From NCBI RefSeq assembly GCF_003316875.1, contig NZ_QMIL01000004.1, positions 1 to 64,000 of the forward strand: a DNA stretch of 64,000 nucleotides, read 5' to 3'. This document shows positions 35,601 through 45,249 of this stretch, piece after piece. The notes beneath the pieces are model-generated. The model saw only the letters and a list, made by a program, of their open reading frames with translations, was not told the origin of the DNA and did no database searches. Made by a program: the position numbers and the translations under genes. This stretch comes from Aliidiomarina celeris. GTDB lineage: Bacteria; Pseudomonadota; Gammaproteobacteria; Enterobacterales; Alteromonadaceae. Every line of letters starts with the position of its first letter. Positions within the stretch are counted from its first letter, which is position 1.

Positions 35601-38600
35601 ATGCTACCCATAAGCTTCGTATTATTCACGGCTATTGCCTATTTAGTCTTGTTATTTACTATCGCCTCACGCGGTGAACACCGAAAACAAGACGGTGTTC
35701 GCCCTTGGCGCTATACCCTTGTGCTTGGCGTGCACTGTACCACGTGGGCCTTTTACGGCACCATTACGCAGGCCGCCCATTATGGCTGGAGCTTTGCGCC
35801 CACCTATGCTGGCGCTATTTTGGTGTTTTTATTCGCACACGTCCTACTCTTGAAAACCTTAAAAGCCGTGCGCGACTATAACTTAACCTCCATAGCCGAC
35901 TTTATTGGCTCTCGCTATTCGCGTTCGCATGGAATTTCTGCCGTAGTTGCGGTTATCGCACTTATTGCGCTGGTGCCTTATATTTCGCTGCAATTACGCG
36001 CGGTTGCGGCAAGTTTTTCCGCGGTAACGGGTATCGACGCAACCCGAATTCCTTGGTTTACCGATATTGCCGGTGCAGTCGCCTTAGCCATGATCGGCTT
36101 TTCAATATTATTCGGTGCACGCAGGCTCAGTCTGGCGGAAAAGCACCCAGGCTTGATGGACGCGGTAGCCTTTGAGTCGGTGGTGAAGCTTGTTACTTTT
36201 GCCATTGTGGGTGTGTTTGCCACCTACTACTTATTCGACGGGTTTAATGACCTGTTGGTTCAAGCGGCCCAGAACAGCGTGACACAAGACATGTTAGTGA
36301 ATAAGCCCAACGGTATGTATGTGTATATCACACACATGTTGCTGGGTGCTTTGTCTATGTTTGTGTTGCCGCGCCAGTTTCATGTGAATTTTGTCGAGAA
36401 TAATCACCCCGATGAACTCAACGCAGCCCGCTGGGGCTTTCCGCTGTACTTGTTTGCCATGAACCTGTTTATTCTGCCGATTGCCTTAGCTGGCGGTTTA
36501 TTGGTTCCCGAGTTTCGTAACCAAGACACTTTCATGCTCGCGCTGCCGGTTACTTTGGGCTACCCCGCTATTACTATGGTAGCTTTTTTGGGTGGGCTAG
36601 CTGCCGCAACCAGCATGGTCATTATGGCTACGCTGAGTTTGAGTATTATGATTTCAAACGACGTAGTCACTCCCCTCTGGCTGAAATTCAAACGCGGTGG
36701 TAACCGCGCATTAAGCCTCACGCCAAAAGTAGTGCTTACCATTCGCCGTTTGTCGATGGTGGTGATTATTAGCTTGGCTTATCTTTATCATACGGCGACC
36801 GAAAGCGGTATGCCGCTGGTGAGCAACGGCCTTATTGCTATGGCGTTGCTGGCACAGCTGGCACCGGCGCTACTCGGTGGTACGTTATGGCAGCGAGGGA
36901 ATAAATACGGCGTTATCGCTGGGCTTCTGGTCGGCACTTTCACGTGGTTTTTGCTGTTGCTGTTACCGTCGTTTCAAACCGCTGTAGAGCAGTCGCTAGC
37001 CGCACCTAGTGCGGCACTAACCGACCTCACTATTAGCCATGGTGTTATGCTGAGTTTGCTGTTAAATATCGGTTTGTATGTGGTGTGTTCGCTGCTATTT
37101 TCGGTTTCCAACGCTGAGCAAGCGCATGCCAAACGCTTTGTTGCCCCAGGAAGCCCGCGTGAAACCCGCAATAGCGAACAGCAAATTACTTGGGGGCGTT
37201 TACGTTCGGTACTCACACGATTTATTGATCAGCAAGACGCCACACGGCTGGACCAGCGACTTGGCTTGGCGATTGGTTCGGCGCCGGCCGACGGCCTGGT
37301 GCCGCCCTCGGTGCTGGTGCGAATTGAGCGCGAACTGGCGGGTGCTATTGGTAGTGCGGCGGCGCGATTGCTCCTCGACGCGCTCGCTCGACAGTCGCGG
37401 GTAACCGTAGAGGAAGTGGTAGACTGGGCTTCCGAAGCGTCGGAGCTTTACCGCTTTAACCGCGAACTTCTGCAAGCCTCGGTAGAAAATATTCCGCAAG
37501 GCATTAGTGTTATCGACAGCGAGCTTCGTTTAGTGGCGTGGAATCGGCGCTATATTCAAATTTTCAATTACCCAGAGGGATTTATACAAGCCGGCATGCC
37601 GGTACTCGAAATTCTGCGTTACAACGCCGAGCGTGGTTTGTTTGGGCGGCCGGATCACGACATTGAAGCGGAGGTTGAGAAACGGCTGAATTATTTGCGC
37701 TCAGGCAGCAGTTACCGTTACCAGCGCAGCCAAGGCGACGGCAAGGTCATTGAATTACAAGGCAGCCCAATGCCAGACGGAGGCTTTGTAACCACATACA
37801 CAGACGTAAGCGAATTGGTGGCGGCGCAAGAGGAACTTAAACGTATAAACGTAGAGCTTGAGCAACGTGTTGAAGAGCGCACCCATCAATTACTCGAGGC
37901 GAAGCAGGTTGCAGAACAAGCGCACCAAAGTAAGTCGCGCTTTTTTGCCGCGGCAAGTCACGACTTAATGCAGCCCTTTAATGCCGCCACCTTATTTTGC
38001 GAAATGTTGGTGCAACGTACAGCCGGCGAAGCGCACCATTTTGCTCAGCAAATTCATCGGTCGCTGCAAAATGCAGAAGAACTGCTCACTATGCTGCTTG
38101 AAATGACTAAGCTCGACTCGGGCACACTGCAACCCGAAATACGCGAAGTGGCGCTTTCTGAGGTTATGCTGCCGCTGGTCGACAGCGTGAAGGTGCTGGC
38201 GCAAGAAAAAGGCATTGAATTTAAAGTGTTTTATTCGTCGGCACGGGTTCGTACCGATACCAAGCTTTTGCGCAGAGTGCTCCAAAACTTGCTGTCGAAT
38301 GCGGTGCGCTATACCGACAAAGGCAAAGTGCTCATGGGTGTGCGCCGGCGAGGTGATTGTATAGAAATTCAAATTCTCGACACCGGCAGAGGCATTCCCG
38401 TTGAACAACAACACGAAATTTTTAATGAATTTCACCAACTCGAACAGAATGAAGAGAATCCGGGGCTAGGGTTAGGCTTAGCTATTGTGGAGCGCATGTG
38501 TCGCCTGTTGAATGTGCCGTTATTATTGCGTTCAGAAGTAGGCCGTGGCACTTGCTTTAGCGTACGTGTACCAGTGTGTGGTTGGCAGCGGCAAGTGCCA

Positions 38601-39002
38601 CAAAGCGTTGCTCGCACTGCGCTTGATCAGCAGCCGCTACTGTTAAAGGGTAAATGTGTATTGGTGGTCGACAACGACCAAGCGGTGCGAGAAGCGTTAA
38701 GCTCATTGGTGCAAAGTTGGGGGGCGCATGTGTTTGCCTGTCAAACTCTTGAGCAAGCCCTTGCGTTGGCTGAGCAACCACAGCTTATGCTCGTAGACTA
38801 TCACCTCGACGACGGTAAAGTAGGTGTAGAGGTGATCGCTGCGCTGCGCGAGAAATGGCAGCTCCATATTCCTGCAATTGTGAACACTGCTGATCCCAAC
38901 GAAGCTGTGCGTGAACATGTGGTGAGTGCAGAAGCGCTCTTCTTACCCAAGCCGGTAAAGCAAGCCGCGTTAAAGCGGCTCATCAAGCGTGTCGGTGTTT
39001 GA
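35601..39002 (+). CDS. crbS: CrbS-type hybrid sensor histidine kinase with SLC5 transporter domain
   Basis: 1133 residues. Residues 1 to about 480 are a 13-helix sodium:solute symporter (SLC5) domain. A linker (about 500-620) corresponds to the STAC region, then a PAS domain (about 625-735: NIPQGISVIDSELRLVAWN), HisKA with H787 (ASHDLMQPF), an HATPase domain (LSNAVRYTDKG, DTGRGIP, GLGLGLAI) and a C-terminal receiver with D1066 (LVDYHLDD). This is the architecture of CrbS in Vibrio and MxtR in Pseudomonas, which control the acetate switch (acs) through a LuxR-type regulator. The partner regulator is encoded tail-to-tail with a 33-bp overlap. The ligand is inferred, not shown. Confidence 0.9.
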   Translation: MLPISFVLFTAIAYLVLLFTIASRGEHRKQDGVRPWRYTLVLGVHCTTWAFYGTITQAAHYGWSFAPTYAGAILVFLFAHVLLLKTLKAVRDYNLTSIADFIGSRYSRSHGISAVVAVIALIALVPYISLQLRAVAASFSAVTGIDATRIPWFTDIAGAVALAMIGFSILFGARRLSLAEKHPGLMDAVAFESVVKLVTFAIVGVFATYYLFDGFNDLLVQAAQNSVTQDMLVNKPNGMYVYITHMLLGALSMFVLPRQFHVNFVENNHPDELNAARWGFPLYLFAMNLFILPIALAGGLLVPEFRNQDTFMLALPVTLGYPAITMVAFLGGLAAATSMVIMATLSLSIMISNDVVTPLWLKFKRGGNRALSLTPKVVLTIRRLSMVVIISLAYLYHTATESGMPLVSNGLIAMALLAQLAPALLGGTLWQRGNKYGVIAGLLVGTFTWFLLLLLPSFQTAVEQSLAAPSAALTDLTISHGVMLSLLLNIGLYVVCSLLFSVSNAEQAHAKRFVAPGSPRETRNSEQQITWGRLRSVLTRFIDQQDATRLDQRLGLAIGSAPADGLVPPSVLVRIERELAGAIGSAAARLLLDALARQSRVTVEEVVDWASEASELYRFNRELLQASVENIPQGISVIDSELRLVAWNRRYIQIFNYPEGFIQAGMPVLEILRYNAERGLFGRPDHDIEAEVEKRLNYLRSGSSYRYQRSQGDGKVIELQGSPMPDGGFVTTYTDVSELVAAQEELKRINVELEQRVEERTHQLLEAKQVAEQAHQSKSRFFAAASHDLMQPFNAATLFCEMLVQRTAGEAHHFAQQIHRSLQNAEELLTMLLEMTKLDSGTLQPEIREVALSEVMLPLVDSVKVLAQEKGIEFKVFYSSARVRTDTKLLRRVLQNLLSNAVRYTDKGKVLMGVRRRGDCIEIQILDTGRGIPVEQQHEIFNEFHQLEQNEENPGLGLGLAIVERMCRLLNVPLLLRSEVGRGTCFSVRVPVCGWQRQVPQSVARTALDQQPLLLKGKCVLVVDNDQAVREALSSLVQSWGAHVFACQTLEQALALAEQPQLMLVDYHLDDGKVGVEVIAALREKWQLHIPAIVNTADPNEAVREHVVSAEALFLPKPVKQAALKRLIKRVGV

Positions 39003-39644
39003 GTCTTCGCCAGCACGCAACATATCGCGAAAAATAACGCCTGCCTGTGTACGGTTAATTACGCCTAGCTTGCGTAAAATAGCAGAAACATGCTGTTTAA
39101 TGGTGGTTTCCTGAACCTGCAGTTCCCAAGCAATTTGCTTATTCAATAAACCGTCGGCAATGCAGCTGAGCACCTTAAATTGTTGCGGCGTAAGCTGTTC
39201 AAGGCGCGCGGCAAAGTCTTCACTTTCGGTGTCTGGCTCGTTGGCGGGCGTTTGTTTTAAGTGTTCCGGCAACCAGTTGTCGCCACTAAGTACAGCTTCT
39301 ACCGCATTTTGCAGCATAGGCAAGGGTGCCGACTTGGGCACATAGGCACTGGCACCAAAGGCCATGGCGCGACGAATAACGTCTTGGTGCTCGTTTGCAG
39401 AAACAATTAACACCAGAATGTCGGGAAATAAGTTACGTAGAGTGGTTAATCCCGTTAGGCCCTGATTCCCGGGCATGTTTAAGTCGAGCAAAATAATTTC
39501 TACTTGGCGTTCATGCTCAAGTAAACCGAGCAAGGCGGGGAAGCTTTCGGCTTCCAACACGTCGCTGCCAAGGGTTTCCGACAGTGCTTGCTTTAGCGCT
39601 GCTCGAAAAAGTGGATGATCGTCTGCAATAATGGCTCTAGCCAT
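38970..39644 (-). CDS. crbR: CrbR-type LuxR/NarL response regulator
   Basis: 224 residues from the ATG at 39644; the upstream in-frame extension crosses a terminator and is discarded. Receiver domain with D8/D9, phospho-acceptor D54 (ILLDLNMPG) and the following Lys (VPKSAP). LuxR-type helix-turn-helix (about 150-210: LTPQQFKVLSCIADGLLNKQIA). It pairs with the convergent CrbS-type kinase. In Vibrio and Pseudomonas homologues the target is acs. Here the nearby acyl-CoA synthetase operon is a candidate. Confidence 0.88.
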   Translation of the reverse strand: MARAIIADDHPLFRAALKQALSETLGSDVLEAESFPALLGLLEHERQVEIILLDLNMPGNQGLTGLTTLRNLFPDILVLIVSANEHQDVIRRAMAFGASAYVPKSAPLPMLQNAVEAVLSGDNWLPEHLKQTPANEPDTESEDFAARLEQLTPQQFKVLSCIADGLLNKQIAWELQVQETTIKQHVSAILRKLGVINRTQAGVIFRDMLRAGEDSNTDTLDEPL

Positions 39645-39743
39645 GGTATCTCTTGGTTGCGCAAATGCATGCATAAATAGTGAGCCTTCGTTTGTAACTG
39701 ATACGGCACTGAATGGCAACCGCAGCAAAAAATGACTAGAAAG

Positions 39744-39774
39744 AAAAAAGCCACCGGCCAAAAGGCGCGATGGC
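39744..39774 (-). terminator. Rho-independent terminator of the 39809-42055 receptor gene
   Basis: On the minus strand a stem of about 10 bp with one bulge (5' arm GCCATCGCGCC, 3' arm GGCCGGTGGC) and loop TTTT is followed by six T. It begins 35 bp after the receptor stop and lies just upstream of crbR, isolating the two genes. Confidence 0.8.
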
Positions 39775-39808
39775 AATCAGTTCACCAGAGAATGGCCTTT
39801 TGTATTGT

Positions 39809-42055
39809 TTAGAAACGGTACCCTACGGTGAGAGAAACGGTGCGCGGTGCGCCGTAGTACCCCACAATAGTGTCTTCGCCACCTAATCCCGCTCCAATAA
39901 TATTGCCTTGGGCGTCACGCGGAGCGGCAAAGTTGTAACCTGCTAAACGATACTCTTCGTCGAATACGTTTTTCACGTGTAAACCAACCTGCCAGCTGCC
40001 ACTGTGCGAGTACCACATAAGGCTGGTGTTCGCGAGTGTGTAGGCGTCCATATCCAGCATCGACGGCACTTCGAAGATTTGCGTTTCACTGCGATACGCC
40101 ATGTTACCAGTCCACACTAAGTCGCCATTCATAAGGTCGGGTACTTCATAAACAAAACCTACGTTGGCGCTTGTTTCTGGTGTATTGGCAAATGACCACA
40201 GGTTAGAAACGTCTTCTACTTGTTGCGTGTTAGGGTTAAAGAACGCTACCGAGTCAAACTCTGCATTCACATAACCAATAGAGCCATTGAGCGAGAAATT
40301 ACGGGTAAGTTGCATAATGGTTTCCAGCTCGAAGCCTTGTACCGTTGCTTCGGCGGCGTTCAAAACTTGCGAGGCCACCCCAGCCGCTACTGCACGCTGC
40401 ACCGTTACTTGCATATCTTGGTAGTCAGAATAAAACAACGCACCATTAAGTCGCATCCGGCCGTCGAGTAAGTCAGCTTTGAAGCCGAACTCGTAGGTGT
40501 CGACAATCTCAGGGTCGTACGGGTTTTGTGCGTCGGGGTTCAATGAAACGTCGGCTCGCATGTCTACACCGCCCGACTTAAAGCCATTACTGTAGCTGGC
40601 GTAATACATTAAGTCAGGGTTTGCACGATACTGAATGCTAGCATGCGGAGAGAAACGGCTCCAATCCGCTGCTGCACTAAAGTCCGAGTTGGTCACCAAC
40701 GGGTCACCGGCGTCGTCGTTCGGGTATTTAATACCTAAGTAGGTAAAGCGGAATACATCGGCGGTTTTGTCGTCTTTGGTGTAGCGACCACCAAGGGTTA
40801 AAGACCACTGGTCACTTAGCTCGTAGGTTCCTTGGCCGAATAAGGCTTGGCTAGATGTGTCTACACAACCACCGTTCTCAACGGTTACGCCTAGGCCCCC
40901 GAGAACTGTACCAAATACCCCACAAGCCTCGCCTTCATAGAAGTACAAGCCACCCACAAAGCGGAAATTCGCACTGCTATAGTTGAGTTGGAACTCCTGC
41001 GTGAACTGTTCGTCTTCGTAAATAGCAGGAACGTTCAGGGTTGGCAGCTCAGTTGAGTCAAAGTCAATGTTGGTGTCAGTGTAGCCTTCACGAGCTGCGG
41101 TAACCGACTTAAATGACCAATTGTCATTGATTAAGTAGTCCACTACCAGCGACACACCTTCGGTTTCCACAAGGTTGTCTACCGGCATTGCGGTTTTAGA
41201 ATCATAAACGCTATTTAACGGTGCTTCGCCAGTAATTTGACTGGTGGTTAAACGGTAGCCACCCCGAGAGTTTGAGTTGTCTTCGGTGGTGTCAAACGAA
41301 AATTTCACCGACAAGTCCTCGGTCGGCATCCACAAAGCGTTAATTCGTGCGGTAGTGAGTTCTTTGTTGTAGTTGTCGTCGCCGGTATTCACGAATTCGC
41401 CAAACCCGTCGCGGTTAAGGCTAGCAAACGCCGCGCCCACGTAGAGATTATCCGACAACGCGGTTTGTCCGGCAATTTTAATGTCGCGTTGGTTATAGCT
41501 ACCTACGCTCCCTTGCAACGAAAGCTCACGCTCACCGGTCAGTTGTCGAGTTACATATTTCATGGCGCCACCAATGGTGTTTTTACCATAAAGAGTACCC
41601 TGAGGGCCGCGCAGTACTTCCACCCGCTCCACGTCGAATACTTCTAGAACGGCACCTTGTGGTCGCGCTACATAAACGTCGTCAATATACACGCCTACAC
41701 CAGGCTCAAAACCCCAAAGCGGATCTTGCTGACCCACACCACGAATATATGCCGTTAACGTAGAGTTTGTACCGCGGCTTACTTGTAAGGTGGTGTTGGG
41801 TATCCGTTGCTGTAATTCGGTAATGTCGCCGAGGCCAACCCGCTCCATGTCTTGGTCGCTGAACGAGCTCACGGCAACCGGTACGTCTTGAATACTTTCT
41901 ACCGTGCGTCGTGCGGTTACTTCAATGCGCTCAATGCGGCGCGTTTCTTCTTCATCGTTGCTTTGCTCTTGCGCAATAGCGGTGGCCATCATGCTTGCCA
42001 TTGCAGCGGTAACGGCTACGGCACACATGGAGCGTTTGAAGGTAATGGTTTTCAT
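39809..42055 (-). CDS. TonB-dependent outer-membrane receptor
   Basis: 748 residues. Signal peptide to AIA (about residue 28). TonB box region IERIEVTARR (about 41-50). Plug domain (about 55-165: DVPVAVSSFS, VYIDDVYVARPQGA, VEVLRGPQGTLYGKN). 22-strand barrel ending in VSLTVGYRF. It resembles the large proteobacterial family used for siderophores, carbohydrates and hydrophobic compounds; the substrate cannot be read from sequence. No Fur box is seen upstream, arguing against a simple iron receptor. Divergent from the GntP/acyl-CoA synthetase operon and beside crbR, suggesting an organic substrate. Confidence 0.9.
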   Translation of the reverse strand: MKTITFKRSMCAVAVTAAMASMMATAIAQEQSNDEEETRRIERIEVTARRTVESIQDVPVAVSSFSDQDMERVGLGDITELQQRIPNTTLQVSRGTNSTLTAYIRGVGQQDPLWGFEPGVGVYIDDVYVARPQGAVLEVFDVERVEVLRGPQGTLYGKNTIGGAMKYVTRQLTGERELSLQGSVGSYNQRDIKIAGQTALSDNLYVGAAFASLNRDGFGEFVNTGDDNYNKELTTARINALWMPTEDLSVKFSFDTTEDNSNSRGGYRLTTSQITGEAPLNSVYDSKTAMPVDNLVETEGVSLVVDYLINDNWSFKSVTAAREGYTDTNIDFDSTELPTLNVPAIYEDEQFTQEFQLNYSSANFRFVGGLYFYEGEACGVFGTVLGGLGVTVENGGCVDTSSQALFGQGTYELSDQWSLTLGGRYTKDDKTADVFRFTYLGIKYPNDDAGDPLVTNSDFSAAADWSRFSPHASIQYRANPDLMYYASYSNGFKSGGVDMRADVSLNPDAQNPYDPEIVDTYEFGFKADLLDGRMRLNGALFYSDYQDMQVTVQRAVAAGVASQVLNAAEATVQGFELETIMQLTRNFSLNGSIGYVNAEFDSVAFFNPNTQQVEDVSNLWSFANTPETSANVGFVYEVPDLMNGDLVWTGNMAYRSETQIFEVPSMLDMDAYTLANTSLMWYSHSGSWQVGLHVKNVFDEEYRLAGYNFAAPRDAQGNIIGAGLGGEDTIVGYYGAPRTVSLTVGYRF

Positions 42056-42155
42056 GGCTTCTTCCCCTTGGGTTTCGCTTTTTCCAGCCCGTGGCTGTGA
42101 TTATTTTTGTTTCGCGAAAGAACCTTAGCGTAAAGTGAATAATTTGTGACCTGTA

Positions 42156-42169
42156 CCATAGTACTATGG
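42156..42169. promoter_or_regulatory. 14-bp palindrome in the receptor/GntP divergent promoter region
   Basis: CCATAG-TA-CTATGG is a perfect palindrome, extended imperfectly to TACC at the left and GGGTA at the right. It lies about 100 bp upstream of the receptor ATG and 65 bp upstream of the GntP ATG. It is a likely operator for a dimeric regulator. The adjacent CrbR-type protein is a candidate but nothing proves it. Confidence 0.5.
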
Positions 42170-42233
42170 GTATGAACTTCGAGCTGTCACACAATACCCC
42201 CTAATTAAAAATAACAATACACGTGAGGTTTAC

Positions 42234-43529
42234 ATGTTAAGCATGCTTGGACTCGTCGGTGGATTAGCCTTGCTCATTATTCTTACCCTCCGAGGCTGGA
42301 ACCTATTTATTAGTGCGCCGCTGTGCGCTTTATTTGTGGCGGCAACCGCCCAAGTGCCCATTTTCCTTGGCGACGTAAATTTCGTAGAGAGCTATATGTC
42401 GGGCTTTTCCGGCTTTGTTGCCTCTTGGTTTTTTATGTTTTTGCTCGGCTCCATTTTTGGCAAATTTATGGAAGACACAGGCGCTGCCGACAGTGTTGCT
42501 CACTGGATTATCGGTAAGTTAGGCAAAAAACAGGCGGTGCTCGCAGTAGTTTTGGCGTGCGCTATTCTCACTTATGGCGGTGTCAGCGTATTTGTGGTGG
42601 CATTCTCTGTTTACCCTATGGCGTTGAGTTTGTTTAAAGACGCAAACTTACCGCGCCGGTTTATACCAGCGGCCCTCGCCTTTGGCTCGGTTACCTTTAC
42701 CATGACTTCGGCGGGCTCACCAGAAATTCAAAACTGGATTCCCATTCAATACCTTGGTACTTCGCCTTACGCGGCCTGGGAAGTGAGTTTAGTGGTTGCC
42801 ATTATTATGTTTATTCTTGGCTATTGGTGGTTAACCCGCATGATCCAAACCGCCCAGCGCCGAGGCGAAACCTTTCAAGCGCGTACTGGCGATCCGGTTT
42901 TACTCGACCGCACATTACCGCACCCAGTTACAGGTCTTATTCCGCTACTTGTGGTGTTGAGTTTGTCGTTTATTTTTCATCACGAATACGCACAAATGGC
43001 GCTCATTATTGCGCTTTCAGGCGGTGTGCTGGCCATAATGGCGATTAACTGGAAGTACTTTCACAACATGCAAGACGCACTGGGCAATGCAACTACAGGA
43101 GCGCTAATCGCCATTGGTAATACGGCGGCGGTAGTGGGTTTTGGTGGCGTTGCTCGTATTACCCCTGCGTTTGAAACGGCAGTGGCCGCCATGACGTCTA
43201 TTCCGGGTAACGAACTGGTGGGCGCGGCCATTGCGGTAAGTGTTATCGCTGGCTTAACGGGCTCGGCGTCGGGTGGGCAAGTTATAGCGCTGCCCGAAGT
43301 GGGCCCTCACTATCTCGATCAAGGCGTGAGCCCCGAACAGCTCCACCGCGTGGTGTCTATTTCTTCTGGTGCGCTCGACTCATTACCGCATAACGGTTAC
43401 GTGGTAACCACTATTCGCGCCATTTGTAATGAAAAACACAGCGACGCCTATTGGGCGGTGGGCGCAGTAACGGTTGTGGTACCGGTAATTGGCTTAGCCA
43501 TAGCCATTGCATTGTTTAACTTCTTTTAA
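42234..43529 (+). CDS. GntP-family permease
   Basis: 431 residues, about 12 transmembrane helices. GntP features include the GSIFGKFMEDTGAADSVAHWI region near residue 75, YGGVSVFVVAF, and the C-terminal GSASGGQVIALP with SSGALDSLPHNG. The family carries gluconate, 3-hydroxybutyrate and other small carboxylates with protons. Here the neighbours (acyl-CoA synthetase, receptor, CrbS/R-type system) favour a short- or medium-chain carboxylate. Good RBS GTGAGG before the ATG. First gene of a three-gene operon. Confidence 0.87.
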   Translation: MLSMLGLVGGLALLIILTLRGWNLFISAPLCALFVAATAQVPIFLGDVNFVESYMSGFSGFVASWFFMFLLGSIFGKFMEDTGAADSVAHWIIGKLGKKQAVLAVVLACAILTYGGVSVFVVAFSVYPMALSLFKDANLPRRFIPAALAFGSVTFTMTSAGSPEIQNWIPIQYLGTSPYAAWEVSLVVAIIMFILGYWWLTRMIQTAQRRGETFQARTGDPVLLDRTLPHPVTGLIPLLVVLSLSFIFHHEYAQMALIIALSGGVLAIMAINWKYFHNMQDALGNATTGALIAIGNTAAVVGFGGVARITPAFETAVAAMTSIPGNELVGAAIAVSVIAGLTGSASGGQVIALPEVGPHYLDQGVSPEQLHRVVSISSGALDSLPHNGYVVTTIRAICNEKHSDAYWAVGAVTVVVPVIGLAIAIALFNFF

Positions 43530-43554
43530 TGAATGAGAAACGGAGGCTGTAAAC

Positions 43555-45237
43555 GTGAATCAGAACGTTTCTTCGACACCCATAAGTGAACCGAAAGTAG
43601 CAGGTAACATGATGCAAACGCCGCTAATGGTGATTGATTTGCTGCACTATGCGGCGCAGCGGTTTCCCGATCAAGAAATTGTGTCGCGCTTGCACAATAA
43701 CAGTATTCACCGCTCCACCTATGTGCAAACGCTTAAACGTACCGCTCAACTTGCCCACGTACTCGCCAAACTAGGTGTAAAAGACGGTGACTTTGTGGCT
43801 TCCATGGCGTGGAATACGCACCGCCACGTGGAGCTCTACTATGCCGTTGCGGGGGTGGGTGCGGTGCTGCATACCGTGAACCCGCGTATGTTTTCCGAGC
43901 AAATTGAGTATGTCATTAACCACGCGAATGACCGCTTTGTGTTCGTAGACTTAGGCTTTGTAGAGCAGTTGGAGCAAAGTGTAAATAAACTCCCTTGCGT
44001 TGAGGCCTATATTATTATGTGTAGCGAGCATGAAATGCCCGCTACAAAACTGCCAAAGGCCTTGTGTTACGAGCAATTACTGAATGCAGAGAGTGATTAC
44101 TTCGACTGGCCGCTACTGAATGAGAATCAAGCGGGCAGCCTTTGCTATACCTCGGGCACCACCGGTAACCCAAAAGGTGTCTTGTATTCGCAGCGCTCTA
44201 TGGTGTTGCACGCTCAAGCGTCGGCCGGCCCCGCATTGCTTGATTTAAAGGAAGACACAGTGCTTTTACCCATGGTGGCGATGTACCATGTGGGGGCTTG
44301 GGGTGCACCCTATGCCGCCCCGCTTGCCGGCTGCAAACTGGTATTGCCCGGCCACGGCATGGACGGCGCCAGTATGTGGCAGCTTATTCAGAGTGAGGGC
44401 GTAAATGTAGGCCTTGGTGTGCCCACTATTTGGCTAACCTTGCACAATTATTTAGTTGAACAAGGCATTACCGAATTACCTTTGCAACGCGTTTGCGTAG
44501 GCGGTGCGGCTTCGCCATTAGGGCTAGTGAAAACCTTTGACCAACGTTACAACATCTATTGGCAGCCTATATGGGGTATGACCGAAACGGGACCTTTAGT
44601 TACCTCGTTGCCGCCGAGTAAGCCATTATTGGCGTTGCCCGCTCACGAGCGTTACCAGAAGCAAACCACTGCAGGTAAAGCGTGCTTTGGTATTGAAATG
44701 GAAATTTTCGACACCGACGACCAACCATTGCCTCACGACGGCGAACATTCGGGTGAGCTGCGCGTTCGTGGACCATGGATTTGCTCAAGCTATTTTAAGG
44801 TTAACGACGCCGACAAGTTTCCAGGCGGTTGGCTCGCTACGGGCGACATTGCAGTGATTGACCGTGAAGGCCACATGAAAGTGGTCGACCGAACTAAAGA
44901 TGTGATTAAAAGTGGTGGTGAGTGGATAAGCTCGCTCGAAATTGAAAGCATTGTGAGCCAACATGAGGCGGTAAATGAATGCTGTGTTATTGGCGTTAAG
45001 CACCCGAAATGGGACGAGCGGCCTTTGTTGCTAGTGGTTCCGAACGCCGGCTTTACCGTAACTGCAGAGCTGATGAAAACCCACTTGGCTGGCAGAATTG
45101 CGAAGTGGTGGATGCCCGACGACCTCGTTATCGTGGAGCAACTCCCAAGAACAGGAACAGGTAAAGTTGTGAAAAAAGATCTTCGCGACACGTACGCTGA
45201 CTACTTAGTTACCGGCGAAGCGAAAACGCAAAAATAG
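43555..45237 (+). CDS. Acyl-CoA synthetase (AMP-forming fatty acid-CoA ligase)
   Basis: 560 residues. ANL superfamily: P-loop YTSGTTGNPKGV (about 199-210), GMTETGP, TGD, the hinge DRTKDVIKSGGEWISS (about 443-458) and the C-terminal catalytic lysine context PRTGTGKVVKKD. It resembles the medium/long-chain fatty acid-CoA ligase branch that activates a carboxylate with ATP and CoA. GTG start with CGGAGG at 8-base spacing, 25 bp after the GntP stop. Substrate is presumably the acid imported by that permease. Confidence 0.9.
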   Translation: MNQNVSSTPISEPKVAGNMMQTPLMVIDLLHYAAQRFPDQEIVSRLHNNSIHRSTYVQTLKRTAQLAHVLAKLGVKDGDFVASMAWNTHRHVELYYAVAGVGAVLHTVNPRMFSEQIEYVINHANDRFVFVDLGFVEQLEQSVNKLPCVEAYIIMCSEHEMPATKLPKALCYEQLLNAESDYFDWPLLNENQAGSLCYTSGTTGNPKGVLYSQRSMVLHAQASAGPALLDLKEDTVLLPMVAMYHVGAWGAPYAAPLAGCKLVLPGHGMDGASMWQLIQSEGVNVGLGVPTIWLTLHNYLVEQGITELPLQRVCVGGAASPLGLVKTFDQRYNIYWQPIWGMTETGPLVTSLPPSKPLLALPAHERYQKQTTAGKACFGIEMEIFDTDDQPLPHDGEHSGELRVRGPWICSSYFKVNDADKFPGGWLATGDIAVIDREGHMKVVDRTKDVIKSGGEWISSLEIESIVSQHEAVNECCVIGVKHPKWDERPLLLVVPNAGFTVTAELMKTHLAGRIAKWWMPDDLVIVEQLPRTGTGKVVKKDLRDTYADYLVTGEAKTQK

Positions 45238-45249
45238 AAGGAATAGAAT

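Noticed and set aside
39645-39776. N-terminal extension of the CrbR-type regulator
   Set aside because: It would cross the intrinsic terminator of the receptor gene and gives no homologous residues; the ATG at 39644 fits receiver domains.
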